From Salisaeta longa DSM 21114 (GTDB lineage Bacteria; Bacteroidota; Rhodothermia; Rhodothermales; Salinibacteraceae): a stretch of DNA of 64,000 nt. This document shows, one piece after another, positions 48,859 through 58,341 of this stretch. The notes under the pieces were generated by a model. That model was not told where the DNA came from and made no database searches. It saw nothing but the letters and a program-made list of their open reading frames with translations. A program made the translations under genes and the position numbers. Location: positions 642,005 through 706,004 of the forward strand of contig NZ_ATTH01000001.1 in the NCBI RefSeq assembly GCF_000419585.1, in the 5' to 3' direction. Position 1 is the stretch's first letter. Each line of letters starts with the position of its first letter.

Positions 48859-49851
48859 ATGCCTGCAACAGCTACGCTTGATCCGGCCCTTGGCTTTGTC
48901 GACGAGCCGGTTGACCCTACGCTGAACCTCGTTGACGCCATCCAGGACCTCAAAGCGGAGAAAAACGCCCTCCTGCTGGCGCATTACTATCAGGAGGCGG
49001 CCATCCAAGACCTGGCCGACTACGTGGGCGACTCGCTGGGTCTCGCGCGCGAGGCGGCCGCCACTGATGCCGAGATCATCGTCTTCTCGGGCGTGCACTT
49101 CATGGCCGAGTCAGCCAAGATCTTGAATCCGGAGAAGAAGGTGCTGCTGCCCGACCTAAACGCCGGGTGCTCGCTGGCCGACACGTGTCCGCCCGAGGCG
49201 TTTGCCGACTTCTGCGCGCAGTACCCCGATCACACGGTCATCACGTACGTCAACAGCTCGGCGGCGGTGAAGGCGCTCTCCGACATCATCTGCACGTCGT
49301 CCAGCGCGGCGCACATCATCAACCAGGTGCCGGACGATCAGCCGATCCTGTTTGCCCCCGATCGCAACCTGGGCGAGTACCTGATCAAGGAGACGGGCCG
49401 CGACATGGTGCTGTGGGACGGCGTATGCATCGTACACGAGACGTTTAGCGAAAAGCGGATCCTGCGCCTCAAGACGCGACACCCCGATGCCGAGGTGCTC
49501 GCGCATCCGGAGTGCCGCGACGCGGTGTTGCAGCACGCCGACTTTGTGGGGTCCACGAGCCAGATCCGGCGCTACGCCCGCGAGAACGGTCCGGCCGCGT
49601 TCATAGTGGCCACCGAGGAGGGCATCTTGCACCAGATGGCGAAAGACTGCCCGGACAACAATCTCATTCCGGCGCCGCCCGAGAGCGGATGCAACTGCAG
49701 CCAGTGCCCGCACATGCGCCTGAATACGCTGGAGAAGCTGTACCTGTGCCTGAAGCATGAGCAGCCGGAAATTACGATGGAGGAGCAGTTGCGCCGCGAG
49801 GCGCTACAGCCCATCGAGCGGATGCTGGAGTTGAGCCAGGGGGTGAAATAG
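48859..49851 (+). CDS. nadA: Quinolinate synthase
   Basis: [4Fe-4S] enzyme condensing iminoaspartate with dihydroxyacetone phosphate to quinolinate for NAD synthesis. The 330 residues contain [53 protein letters not shown] (first cluster Cys), [11 protein letters not shown] (second) and [20 protein letters not shown] (third). The ATG at 48859 is preferred to a TTG 12 bases upstream. nadB and nadC are not adjacent. Confidence 0.96.
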   Translation: MPATATLDPALGFVDEPVDPTLNLVDAIQDLKAEKNALLLAHYYQEAAIQDLADYVGDSLGLAREAAATDAEIIVFSGVHFMAESAKILNPEKKVLLPDLNAGCSLADTCPPEAFADFCAQYPDHTVITYVNSSAAVKALSDIICTSSSAAHIINQVPDDQPILFAPDRNLGEYLIKETGRDMVLWDGVCIVHETFSEKRILRLKTRHPDAEVLAHPECRDAVLQHADFVGSTSQIRRYARENGPAAFIVATEEGILHQMAKDCPDNNLIPAPPESGCNCSQCPHMRLNTLEKLYLCLKHEQPEITMEEQLRREALQPIERMLELSQGVK

Positions 49852-49980
49852 GCCGGTCGTCCCCGCGGTGGCACGTCATTGCTCCGTTCAGATCATGGCC
49901 CATTCGAAGGCTCGCGCACGCAACTGGTGAGAGCGGCGTAGGCGCCATGACACGTTGCACGGAGCTCCTATGGCCCGCTG

Positions 49981-50895
49981 CTACGCCGCCGTTTTGTTGG
50001 GGCGCAGGCGGCGCATGAGCACGAGGCCCACAATAATCAGGACGCCGCCGCCAATTTGCAGCGCGTGGATGGGCTCTTCCAGAAAGACCGCGCCGCCGAT
50101 GAGCGCCACAAACGGCACGAGGTTGTTGTAGACCGCAGTGTTGGACGCCCCCACGTTGCGCACGGCGGTCGTCCAGATGGCAAACGCCAACCCGATGGAG
50201 AGCGCGCCCGAGTACACCACCGCAGCCCACGTCCACGGCCCCACGGCGGCCCACTCCACGGCCGGCAGGTACGGCACGCCCACCGCCACCAGGAACGGCA
50301 GCGCCACGACAATGCCCCAAAACGCCGTGGCCACGGGCGAGACGTCGTCGACCACGGACTTGTTGAGGCCCGTGTAGCTGCCCCAGAGCATGGCCCCGGC
50401 GAGCATCATGAGGTTGCCGTAGAGGCTGCCCGCCCCGAGGCCCACATCGTTTGCGCCCGCAATGATGACGAGCGCCGTGCCGACCAGCGAGCACACCAGC
50501 CCGATCCACTGCCCCGGACGGAGCGTCTCGTACCCGAACACGCGCCCCACGAGGGCCGTCCACAGCGGCGCCGAGGCCAGGATGAGGGCCGCGCTACCGG
50601 CCGTGGTGTTGTGTACGCCAATGATGAAGAAAACCTGATACACCACGTAGCCCAGCAGGCCCAACCCGGCAATGCGGTAGCCGTGCGACCGGAGCGGCGC
50701 CGTAAACGACTCGTCGGCCGGGCGCTTCCACACGTACAGCGCGCCCAGCACGACCGCCGCAATGAGGAAGCGGAAGACGTTGATGGCGTGCGGGTGCATC
50801 ACCGCGAGGGCCGCCTTCAAGATGGGAAAGTTTGCGCCCCAGATGCACACGGTGGCAAGAAGCGACGCGTCCGAGAGCCAATCCGTGCGTTTCAT
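49981..50895 (-). CDS. EamA/DMT-family transporter
   Basis: A 304-residue inner-membrane protein with ten predicted helices in two EamA repeats. The first repeat begins SLLATVCIWGANFPILKAAL and has RFLIAAVVLGALYVW. The second begins GNLMMLAGAMLWGSYTGLNK and ends PFVALIGGAVFLEEPIHALQ, the typical DMT loop. Family members export amino acids or metabolites; the substrate is not predictable. The ATG at 50895 begins MKRTDWLSDASLLA; the longer open frame is repeat-derived. Confidence 0.88.
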   Translation of the reverse strand: MKRTDWLSDASLLATVCIWGANFPILKAALAVMHPHAINVFRFLIAAVVLGALYVWKRPADESFTAPLRSHGYRIAGLGLLGYVVYQVFFIIGVHNTTAGSAALILASAPLWTALVGRVFGYETLRPGQWIGLVCSLVGTALVIIAGANDVGLGAGSLYGNLMMLAGAMLWGSYTGLNKSVVDDVSPVATAFWGIVVALPFLVAVGVPYLPAVEWAAVGPWTWAAVVYSGALSIGLAFAIWTTAVRNVGASNTAVYNNLVPFVALIGGAVFLEEPIHALQIGGGVLIIVGLVLMRRLRPNKTAA

Positions 50896-51039
50896 AAGGA
50901 GCGATCGTTGCCGTTGGATGCGTGGGGATGCGCAGCAATAGGCTGCCCCGGCAATGTAGGAAGCGGCCAGCTGCCATGCCGCATGCCGCATGTCAAACAA
51001 GCAGGAAAACGCTCATTGATTCGCCCCTGCGCGCACATG

Positions 51040-51440
51040 GAGATCTCACCAGGGGCATGACCTCCGGCCCCATCATAGATATGACCTTCGGCCCCCACGT
51101 CATTCACGTGCGTTCATTCCTCGCGATGACAAGAAGCGTATTGCTTTTTTGTGCGTTGGGCGTGCAGTTGGTGAAACCCGTCCGAACAGCCACTTGAACC
51201 ATCAACGTATCGTTTCTGCATTTCCCCCTCTTGTCATTGCGAGCGAACGAAGTGAGCGTGGGGGCTTTAGGTCATGCCGTAGGTGGGGCCTTTAGGTCAT
51301 GCTGGAAGCGCAATCTCCGCAATGGGGCGCCTTTGCCCGTACATGGAGTCCGGCCCCCGCGTCCTTCGCGTCCGCTCATTCCTCGCGATGACAAGAAAGG
51401 AATTGCTTTTCCGGACGTTGAGCGTGCAGATGCCCGAATG
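51040..51440. repeat. Intergenic modular repeat cluster C
   Basis: The 831-bp gap between the transporter and aldehyde dehydrogenase starts contains the repeat modules again. Near 51056 and 51081 are ATGACCTCCGGCCCC and ATGACCTTCGGCCCC, then CTCGCGATGACAAGAA near 51120 and 51383. Also present are GTTGGGCGTGCAGTTGG near 51157, GTCATTGCGAGCGAAC near 51234, and GGGGCCTTTAGGTCATGC near 51286. No gene is supported; the part from 51450 to the promoter holds nothing recognisable. Confidence 0.75.
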
Positions 51441-51663
51441 AATCCGAACAACCATCTGAACCCCCGGCGGCTCTTGCTGCCGAGGCATGTCGTCACCCCT
51501 TTACAAATCACCCCTGAGCGGCGTCGGCGCGAGCCGGCACGATTGATGCGATTGCCCGGGGACAACGCCGTCCGAAGGGCGGTTCGAACCGTCGGCGTGT
51601 ACGCAGACTCGACAGAGGATTTCAGACAGCTCCTGAGTTTTGACAGACCTTCGTTCGGGGGGC

Positions 51664-51707
51664 TTGCAAAGCGGCGCGCCTGTCGGCTACTTTGAAAGCG
51701 CTTTTAC
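51664..51707 (+). promoter_or_regulatory. Promoter with cre-like palindrome before the aldehyde dehydrogenase
   Basis: TTGCAA (51664-51669) and TACTTT (51688-51693) are 18 bp apart and could be -35 and -10 boxes. TTGAAAGCGCTTTTAC (51692-51707) overlaps the -10 edge and the expected start site. Its core matches the sites at glpK (698) and icmF (14843), implying a common LacI-family regulator. Confidence 0.5.
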
Positions 51708-51726
51708 GTCACGCCCACGTTCACAA

Positions 51727-53229
51727 ATGTCTCCTGCTTGTATGTCTACGTTTCAGAACTGTATCGACGGTGCTTGGGTAGATGCCGCCACCGGCGACAC
51801 CTTTACGAGCACAAATCCGGCCGACACCACCGATACCATTGGCACGTTTCCGGCCTCTGGCGCAGCAGACGTAGACCGCGCGGTGGCGGCCGCGCGGGCG
51901 GCACTGCCGGATTGGCGCGCAACGCCCGCGCCCCAGCGGGGCACGATCTTGCGGCGCATCGGCGACCTGCTCACCGAGCGGAAGGCCGCGTTGGCCCAGG
52001 CCATGACGCGCGAGATGGGCAAAACCGTGGCCGAGACGAAGGGCGACGTGCAGGAAGCCATCGACACGGCGTACTACGCGGCCAGCGAGACGCGCCGCCT
52101 CTTTGGGCACACCGTGCCGAGCGAGCTGCCGGACAAGTTTAACATGGCCATTCGGCGGCCCGTGGGCGTGTGTGGCATCATCACGGCGTGGAACTTTCCG
52201 GTGGCCGTGCCCACGTGGAAGATCTTCCCGGCGCTCGCGGCCGGCAACACGATGGTGTACAAGCCCAGCGAAGAGTCGCCCCACTGCGGCGTGCTGCTCG
52301 TGGAGATTTTGCACGACGCCGGCGTGCCGGACGGCGTCATCAACCTGGTGCATGGCGGGGGCCCGGCCGGGCAACACCTCGTGGCGCACGACGACGTCGA
52401 CGCCATCTCGTTCACCGGCTCCTCGGAAACGGGCAAGGCCATCGGCGAAGTGTGCGGGCGCACCAACAAGCGCGTATCGCTGGAGATGGGCGGCAAGAAC
52501 CCGATGATCGTCATGGACGACGCCGACCTCGACCTGGCCCTGGAGGGCGTGCTGTGGGGCGCCTTTGGCACCACCGGCCAGCGCTGCACGGCCACGAGCC
52601 GGCTCATCCTGCACGAGGCCATCCACGACACGTTCGTCGACATGCTTACCGAAGCAGCACAGGCGCTCACGCTGGGCGACGGCCGCACCGACGGCATCGA
52701 CGTCGGCCCGCTCATCAACGAGGGGGCGCTGCAAAAGGTGCAGCACTATGTGGCCGTCGGGCAGGAAGAAGGCGCAACGCTCGCCCTGGGCGGATCGCGG
52801 GTGACGGGCGACGGCCGCGACAACGGTTTCTTCTTTGCGCCCACGGTGTTCACCGACGTGACGCCAGCGATGACCATCGCGCAAGAAGAAATCTTCGGCC
52901 CGGTGCTCTCCGTCTTTAAGGTGTCGTCCTATGAAGAGGCCGTCGACGTGGCGAACAACACGCGCTACGGGTTGTCGTCGAGCATCTACACCGAGAACGT
53001 GCGGCACAGCTTCCGGGCCATGCACGACCTGGAGGCCGGCATCACGTACGTCAACGGCCCGACCATCGGGGCCGAGGCGCACATGCCCTTCGGCGGCGTG
53101 AAGGAGACGGGCAACGGGCACCGCGACGGCGGCTGGACGGTGTTCGACTTCTTCACCGAATGGAAAACCGTGTACGTCGACTTCTCGGGCGAGCTCCAAA
53201 AAGCCCAGATGGACAACGTAGACGACTGA
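51727..53229 (+). CDS. NAD(P)-dependent aldehyde dehydrogenase
   Basis: A 500-residue aldehyde dehydrogenase oxidising a carbonyl substrate to the acid. Cofactor and catalytic motifs are clear: ITAWNFPVAVPTWKIFPALA, YKPSEESPHCG, ISFTGSSETGKAIGE, the general-base Glu in SLEMGGKNPMIV and the nucleophile Cys in GTTGQRCTATSRL. The C-terminal HMPFGGVKETGNGHRDGG resembles ketoglutaric-semialdehyde or aminoadipic-semialdehyde dehydrogenases, but the substrate is not certain. Start ATG 51727, with an alternative at 51742. The cre-like site at its promoter suggests a carbon-catabolic role. Confidence 0.9.
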   Translation: MSPACMSTFQNCIDGAWVDAATGDTFTSTNPADTTDTIGTFPASGAADVDRAVAAARAALPDWRATPAPQRGTILRRIGDLLTERKAALAQAMTREMGKTVAETKGDVQEAIDTAYYAASETRRLFGHTVPSELPDKFNMAIRRPVGVCGIITAWNFPVAVPTWKIFPALAAGNTMVYKPSEESPHCGVLLVEILHDAGVPDGVINLVHGGGPAGQHLVAHDDVDAISFTGSSETGKAIGEVCGRTNKRVSLEMGGKNPMIVMDDADLDLALEGVLWGAFGTTGQRCTATSRLILHEAIHDTFVDMLTEAAQALTLGDGRTDGIDVGPLINEGALQKVQHYVAVGQEEGATLALGGSRVTGDGRDNGFFFAPTVFTDVTPAMTIAQEEIFGPVLSVFKVSSYEEAVDVANNTRYGLSSSIYTENVRHSFRAMHDLEAGITYVNGPTIGAEAHMPFGGVKETGNGHRDGGWTVFDFFTEWKTVYVDFSGELQKAQMDNVDD

Positions 53230-53400
53230 TTCGGGCAGGGCGGCACGGGTAGCGCGCGGGCGGTCGGGGGAGCCGATGGCCCGCGTGTACCGTTTCTGCT
53301 CTATCCTCTAGCGAGCTGCGGAAAGCCCGGAATTGTCGTTGCATCGAGGATTTCACAGAAGCAGTACAGCACAACCCACAAGAGGACGGGGTTGAAAACC

Positions 53401-54156
53401 TCAGGTTACTGAGGAAGTGGCCACATGACCAGCCAATCCGCTGACCAGGCGCTTAAGGCCGGTCGGTGGACCCAACTCGGTGTAGATGCCACTCGGCCCT
53501 TCTTCTTTAGACGATAGGAGAAGCGTGCCGGCATCATACAGGCGTTCCTGCATAAGATGCCGAAGCATAACATCATAGCGCTTAGCATAGCTTGCATTCT
53601 CGAACACTTCGAGGGTATCAAAGTGTTCGGAACGAATCGATACCGGTCGGCGCGAACCCTCATCATCCTCCAGTAGCATGATGTATCCCAAAAACGGCCG
53701 CGGAATGTCTCCGAATGTGCCCTCGCGGTATGCTACCCATAAATCAGAGGCCATACCGATTGCCTCTTCGCATCGATTGTTAAAGTTGTTGCCAAAAGAG
53801 GGGCCAATCTGTGATTTGAATTCCAGGGCGGCCACCAGCTGGTTCTTGTGGATTACCAGGAAATCCCAGTCTTTTACGGGTCGATAGAATCCAGGCAAGG
53901 TCACATGACGATGGGCCGTCTCAGTCTCAGCGCCGCTGTAAATAGCCCCTGGGCCAAGGCCATTGGCTATTACGATCTGCTTGATCAGGCCAATAAAGCC
54001 ATCCATGTTCTTGCCAGCAGTGACAGCCGCACGGTTGCCCCGATCGGAAACCGTTCTTCGTTCCTCCTGCGCTGCACGCGCCTTTCCACGCGTCTCCCAG
54101 AAAAGACGGACGGCTTCCTCCGCACGAGCTTCGTAATTAGCTAGGTCCAATGCCAT
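53401..54156 (-). CDS. PaeR7I/XhoI-type type II restriction endonuclease
   Basis: A 251-residue endonuclease of the PaeR7I family, whose members cut CTCGAG. PVKDWDFLVIHKNQLVAALE and FKSQIGPSFGNNFNNRCEEA carry the PD-(D/E)XK site (Asp about 98, Glu about 112, Lys about 114) and the family-specific SFGNNFNNR segment. EEAIGMASDLWVAYREG follows the same family. It lies 69 bp downstream of a matching adenine methylase on the same strand. GC content is lower than its neighbours. CTCGAG is rare across the window, in keeping with this specificity. Confidence 0.88.
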   Translation of the reverse strand: MALDLANYEARAEEAVRLFWETRGKARAAQEERRTVSDRGNRAAVTAGKNMDGFIGLIKQIVIANGLGPGAIYSGAETETAHRHVTLPGFYRPVKDWDFLVIHKNQLVAALEFKSQIGPSFGNNFNNRCEEAIGMASDLWVAYREGTFGDIPRPFLGYIMLLEDDEGSRRPVSIRSEHFDTLEVFENASYAKRYDVMLRHLMQERLYDAGTLLLSSKEEGPSGIYTELGPPTGLKRLVSGLAGHVATSSVT

Positions 54157-54225
54157 AAGCGATGTAATTTTCAGACGTGCTATAAAGTGCCGTGCCAGTC
54201 ATTCAGAAATAGCCAAGACAATCGA

Positions 54226-55908
54226 CTACGACTTTACGTCGCCCACTGCAGCACGAATAACCGCTGCCTCGCGATCAGAGAGTCCAAATAAGTCAAACGT
54301 GACCGTATCGCAGGCCGATTGATCTTGCCGAGCGGCCTCACGCAGACGGTCACGCATCGTACGCGACACGTCGTCCCAACGGGGCACGCGAATGCGGCGC
54401 AGATACTGGGCCTGAAAACGCAAGTAATTGCCCCGCATCCAGACCGAATAGATGGCAATGAAGAACTCGGCAATCGTCGATCGAAGCACAGCTTGCAGTG
54501 CCTGCAGATCCCAGTCGTCCGAGACCACATAATAGACATTGTGATGCGGATAGAGAGAGCCCGGATCATAGGCCACAGCGGCTTCTCCCTTGATGTCGGG
54601 GATGAGCAGCTTGGGTCGCTTCAGAAGTGCTGTGTGGATCTTGTCAATCGTACGATACCATTGGTCGGGATATTTTCGGGCGATGTAGCGATTACGAATC
54701 CGCTCCTCGTGCTTCTTGAGATATACCGCCAACTTCGGATACTCGGAAAGGTCTACCAGGCTGCCATCTGTGTTGAATAAGTTGAGGACATGATAGCCCC
54801 CCCAATCAAGCTTCCCCTCTTGGATGTCAGCAGTCTTCACCACGGGCAGTTGACGGGACCCTTCCACGGGTAGTGATTGGCGAACAAAAATATCATCTGC
54901 TCCGGTGGCAACCCCTATCCCAACCTTGCATCCGATGTCTTCAATTGTCGGAAACCGCTCCTCGATTCCACGCAGAATCGCCACCTCCTCTGGACGATCC
55001 AACAGCCACGGTTGGTCGTCATCGGTCACACGAGGAAGGACGTGGACCCGGGCGTTCTTTTTTTGCTGACGCAACGGTGCCACCAAAGCGGTCAAGTCAT
55101 CGATCGCGGGGCGGCGAACAATGCTTGTTGATGCAGAGGACGACCGCGCCCGTTCGATCAGGAAAATGCTGGGATAGGCTGTGGCTTTTTGTGCAAAGGC
55201 CGCGGTGCCCGTCATATCCACAAAGGCTGAGACATGAAATGCTCGGTCGATGCGTCGGCGCAGGCCTTTGCCATATGCGTTTTTGACCCATCGATCCGGG
55301 CAGATGTAAGCAAGCTGGCCATCGGCGCTTAACAGGTCTAGCCCGCGTTCAATAAATGGGACATAGAGGTCCGCCCGGCCCTGAATGCAATCGTAGCGCT
55401 GCTTGTACGCCGCCGTCAGGACGTCTGGGATCTGCTCATGGCGAATGTAGGGCGGATTGCCGACCACGTGGGTAAAAGGCCCTTCGATATCGGCAAGCAA
55501 GAAGTCGTCTTGAGTCACCCAAGCGTCAAGCAGATGGTCTATGCCCGCCGGATCGATGTCCGCATTTGAAAGCAAGTCGTGAAGACGTTTGCGCGTGCGC
55601 CGGTACGACGCATCGTTCAGCTCAACTGCACGAATTGCGCCTTCAATCTGCTCAACGGCAGGTTGTCCCGAGGTGAGGAGGCGGCTCACAGCCTCGCACA
55701 CGAACGCACCATGGCCACACGACGGATCCAGCAGCCGAAACGAGCACAGATTTTGGTCGGTGGTGTATCCGGCCAAGTCCAAAATGAACCGTACCACTTC
55801 GGGGCGCGTCAAAATCGCACCTCGGTCTTCATTACTCGCTGTAGCCAAGTCATTGACCGCCTGCTGGACGATGCGCGGTCGTTTCAAGCCGAGGCGTGCC
55901 TGAGCCAT
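54226..55908 (-). CDS. N6-adenine DNA methyltransferase of the PaeR7I/XhoI-type system
   Basis: A 560-residue gamma-type adenine methylase. SAM-binding motif I is LLDPSCGHGAFVCEAV (about 59-74). The catalytic motif NPPYIRHEQI lies at about 151-160, with GRADLYVPFIERGLDLLSAD following. The C-terminal half is the target-recognition region (KIHTALLKRPKLLIPDIKGE, RGNYLRFQAQYLRRI), as in TaqI- and Eco57I-like enzymes. It is upstream of the endonuclease, so protection is made first. Recognition of CTCGAG is inferred from the partner. Its lower GC content suggests transfer. Start ATG 55908. Confidence 0.88.
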   Translation of the reverse strand: MAQARLGLKRPRIVQQAVNDLATASNEDRGAILTRPEVVRFILDLAGYTTDQNLCSFRLLDPSCGHGAFVCEAVSRLLTSGQPAVEQIEGAIRAVELNDASYRRTRKRLHDLLSNADIDPAGIDHLLDAWVTQDDFLLADIEGPFTHVVGNPPYIRHEQIPDVLTAAYKQRYDCIQGRADLYVPFIERGLDLLSADGQLAYICPDRWVKNAYGKGLRRRIDRAFHVSAFVDMTGTAAFAQKATAYPSIFLIERARSSSASTSIVRRPAIDDLTALVAPLRQQKKNARVHVLPRVTDDDQPWLLDRPEEVAILRGIEERFPTIEDIGCKVGIGVATGADDIFVRQSLPVEGSRQLPVVKTADIQEGKLDWGGYHVLNLFNTDGSLVDLSEYPKLAVYLKKHEERIRNRYIARKYPDQWYRTIDKIHTALLKRPKLLIPDIKGEAAVAYDPGSLYPHHNVYYVVSDDWDLQALQAVLRSTIAEFFIAIYSVWMRGNYLRFQAQYLRRIRVPRWDDVSRTMRDRLREAARQDQSACDTVTFDLFGLSDREAAVIRAAVGDVKS

Positions 55909-56184
55909 GCGTTGTCAGATGATTGCTTCCCTAAAGCATTTCACAGTATGCCACATCTTGGATCGTTTTACAAGTACCCACCTCTGATGCGGCTCGGCAA
56001 GGATTGGTGCGATGGCCCTGCAGCCCGCGGCGCCCGCTTGAAAAAGTGATGGCGCGCGCTCTATCTTGACGGCTGTCCGCGCTTGGGGAGGGACCCAGGA
56101 CCGGTTGCGGGGGGCGACGGTATAGCGTACACCCCGTTCACCCTGCCGGCTGCATTTATTCACGTTTAGTTTCACTTCGTACCG

Positions 56185-57603
56185 ATGCGTACTGCCACGA
56201 CGACGTCCGAACTGGAGACGCACGTCGTGCGGTACATCGACGCGCACCAGCTCATCCCCGACGGCGCGCGCGTGGTCGTGGGCGTTAGCGGCGGGGTCGA
56301 CTCCATGGTCCTCGCCCATGTCCTGCTGCACCTGGGCTACAGCATCGTGGTGGCGCACGTCAACTACGGCCTGCGCGACGGCGCCGATGGCGACGAAACG
56401 TTCGTGCGCAACTGGTGCGCGAGCCAAACGCCCGCGGTGCCGTGCCACGTCACGCGCTCCAACGTCAAGCAGTGGGCCAAACACCAAGACACCAGCATTC
56501 AGGACGCCGCCCGCGACATCCGCTACGCGTTCATGACGGATCTGGCCCAGCAGACGGACGCCCCGGTGGTGGCGGTGGCGCATCATCGCTTCGATCAAGC
56601 CGAAACCTTTCTGTTGCAGCTGTTTCGGGGCGCGGGCGTAGAGGGCCTCGCGGGCATGCCGCCCCGCCGCCCACTCAAGCACGATGCCGAACGCCACCTG
56701 GTGCGCCCGCTCCTGGAGCTCTCGCGGGAAGACATCGAGGCGTATGCCACGTCGCAAGGCATCAACTGGCGCACCGACCCCTCCAACGAGACCACGAAGT
56801 ATGCCCGCGGCACCGTGCGCAATCAGCTGCTGCCGCGCATCCAACAGTCGTTTCCCGGTGCCCGCGGCCACATCGCCCACGCGGCCGAGCTGCTGCGCGA
56901 CTACCTGGTCGAGACGCTGCAGCCGGCGCTGCGCGCCCGCTTCCAGAAGCATTACGACGATCGCCCCGATGGCGGCTGGCTGGCCCTAGAGGCCCTGCGC
57001 GGACAGCCCACGGTGTGGCGTCATCGTCTCATCCTGGAGGCGCTCCGCACGGCGCTTCCGCAGGCCCCGTACGCCACCGAAACCGCAGAAACGATCGAGG
57101 AACTGGTTGATGCGCAGGTGGGGCGCCACGTCGACTTTGGGGCGGGGATGGTGTGGCGCGAGCGCGAAGGGCTCTACTTTGTGCCGCACGATGCGGTGCC
57201 CGCGCGCCTCTCAGCCCGCCCGGTGCCCTTCGATACGGCCATCGAGCTTCCGCACGGCCGTCTGCTGGTGGAAGAACGCGGCGCGCCGCCCGACACGCTC
57301 CAAATGACCACGCCCCTCATCGCGCATGCCGATGCCGATGCCCTCAGCGGGGCGCTCACCGTGCGCACGTGGCAAGAGGGCGATCGGCTGCAGCCGCTGG
57401 GCATGGCCGACGGGCATAAGCGCGTCAGCGACCTGTTAACAGACATGAAGGTGCCGTCGCACCGGCGCGACGGGGTGCTCGTGCTGTGCGATGAAGAAAA
57501 AATTGTGTGGGTGGTGGGCTATCGCCTGAACCATGCCGTGCGCGTCCGCCCACACACCCGCCGCTGCGTGCGCATCACGTTCCACCCCGATGAAAAACGA
57601 TAG
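56185..57603 (+). CDS. tilS: tRNA(Ile)-lysidine synthase
   Basis: Modifies C34 of the CAU-anticodon tRNA-Ile to lysidine so that AUA is read as isoleucine. The PP-loop ATP site VVGVSGGVDSMVLAHVLLHL lies at residues 31-50 of 472. VAVAHHRFDQAETFLLQLFR and RGAGVEGLAGMPPRR are family signatures. C-terminal substrate-binding domains follow (LTVRTWQEGDRLQPLGMADG). Start ATG 56185. hpt follows 71 bp later, a pairing common in Bacteroidota. Confidence 0.95.
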   Translation: MRTATTTSELETHVVRYIDAHQLIPDGARVVVGVSGGVDSMVLAHVLLHLGYSIVVAHVNYGLRDGADGDETFVRNWCASQTPAVPCHVTRSNVKQWAKHQDTSIQDAARDIRYAFMTDLAQQTDAPVVAVAHHRFDQAETFLLQLFRGAGVEGLAGMPPRRPLKHDAERHLVRPLLELSREDIEAYATSQGINWRTDPSNETTKYARGTVRNQLLPRIQQSFPGARGHIAHAAELLRDYLVETLQPALRARFQKHYDDRPDGGWLALEALRGQPTVWRHRLILEALRTALPQAPYATETAETIEELVDAQVGRHVDFGAGMVWREREGLYFVPHDAVPARLSARPVPFDTAIELPHGRLLVEERGAPPDTLQMTTPLIAHADADALSGALTVRTWQEGDRLQPLGMADGHKRVSDLLTDMKVPSHRRDGVLVLCDEEKIVWVVGYRLNHAVRVRPHTRRCVRITFHPDEKR

Positions 57604-57674
57604 GACGACGTGCATTCCTCCGGGCATCGCCCTACGTTGTTGGTCCACGGCTTCGAGTTTCTCTCATTAGCAGC

Positions 57675-58268
57675 ATGCCCCCTTCCATGCCCGCCCACGA
57701 TCTTACCGACGTCACGGCTTCTTCCGACGAGCACACCATCCAATGCCGCGGCGAGCGGTTTCGGCGTTACCTTACCGCGCAGGATATTCAGGCCCGCACT
57801 GCCGAACTTGGGGCCACCATCAGCAGCGATTACCGCAATACGACGCCCATTCTGGTGAGCGTGCTGAACGGCGCGTTCATGTTTACCGCCGACCTGATGC
57901 GGGGCATCACCATCGACTGCGAGGTCGATTTCCTGAAGCTCTCGTCCTACGGCGATGCCAAGGTGTCGAGCGGCGAGGTGACCGAGCTGAAGCGCATCGA
58001 TGCCAACATTGAAGGGCGCGACGTGATTATCGTGGAAGACATTGTCGACACGGGCCTTTCCATGGAGTACATCATAGAGAAGCTGCGCCCCTTAAAGCCC
58101 AACTCGCTGCGGGTGTGCACGCTGCTCCATAAACCGGCGTCTACACAACACAACGTGCCCCTCGACTACGTGGGGTTTCAGATTCCCGACCTGTTCGTGA
58201 TCGGGTACGGGCTGGACTACGGCCAGATCGCGCGCAATCTGCCCGACATCTACATCTTGGATAAATGA
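57675..58268 (+). CDS. hpt: Hypoxanthine phosphoribosyltransferase
   Basis: Purine salvage enzyme converting hypoxanthine (or guanine) and PRPP to nucleotide. The 197 residues contain PILVSVLNGAFMFTADLMRG, VDFLKLSSYGDAKVSSGEV and the PRPP motif GRDVIIVEDIVDTGLSMEYI. The C-terminal base-binding segment is DYVGFQIPDLFVIGYGLDYG. ATGs at 57675 and 57687 are both possible. It lies downstream of tilS. Confidence 0.95.
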   Translation: MPPSMPAHDLTDVTASSDEHTIQCRGERFRRYLTAQDIQARTAELGATISSDYRNTTPILVSVLNGAFMFTADLMRGITIDCEVDFLKLSSYGDAKVSSGEVTELKRIDANIEGRDVIIVEDIVDTGLSMEYIIEKLRPLKPNSLRVCTLLHKPASTQHNVPLDYVGFQIPDLFVIGYGLDYGQIARNLPDIYILDK

Positions 58269-58341
58269 CCGCGGGCAGCTACAACGTGCAGCAGCTGCAC
58301 CTCCGCCAAGCGCTGTTTGTAATCTGGCGCGTGGGGGGCGT

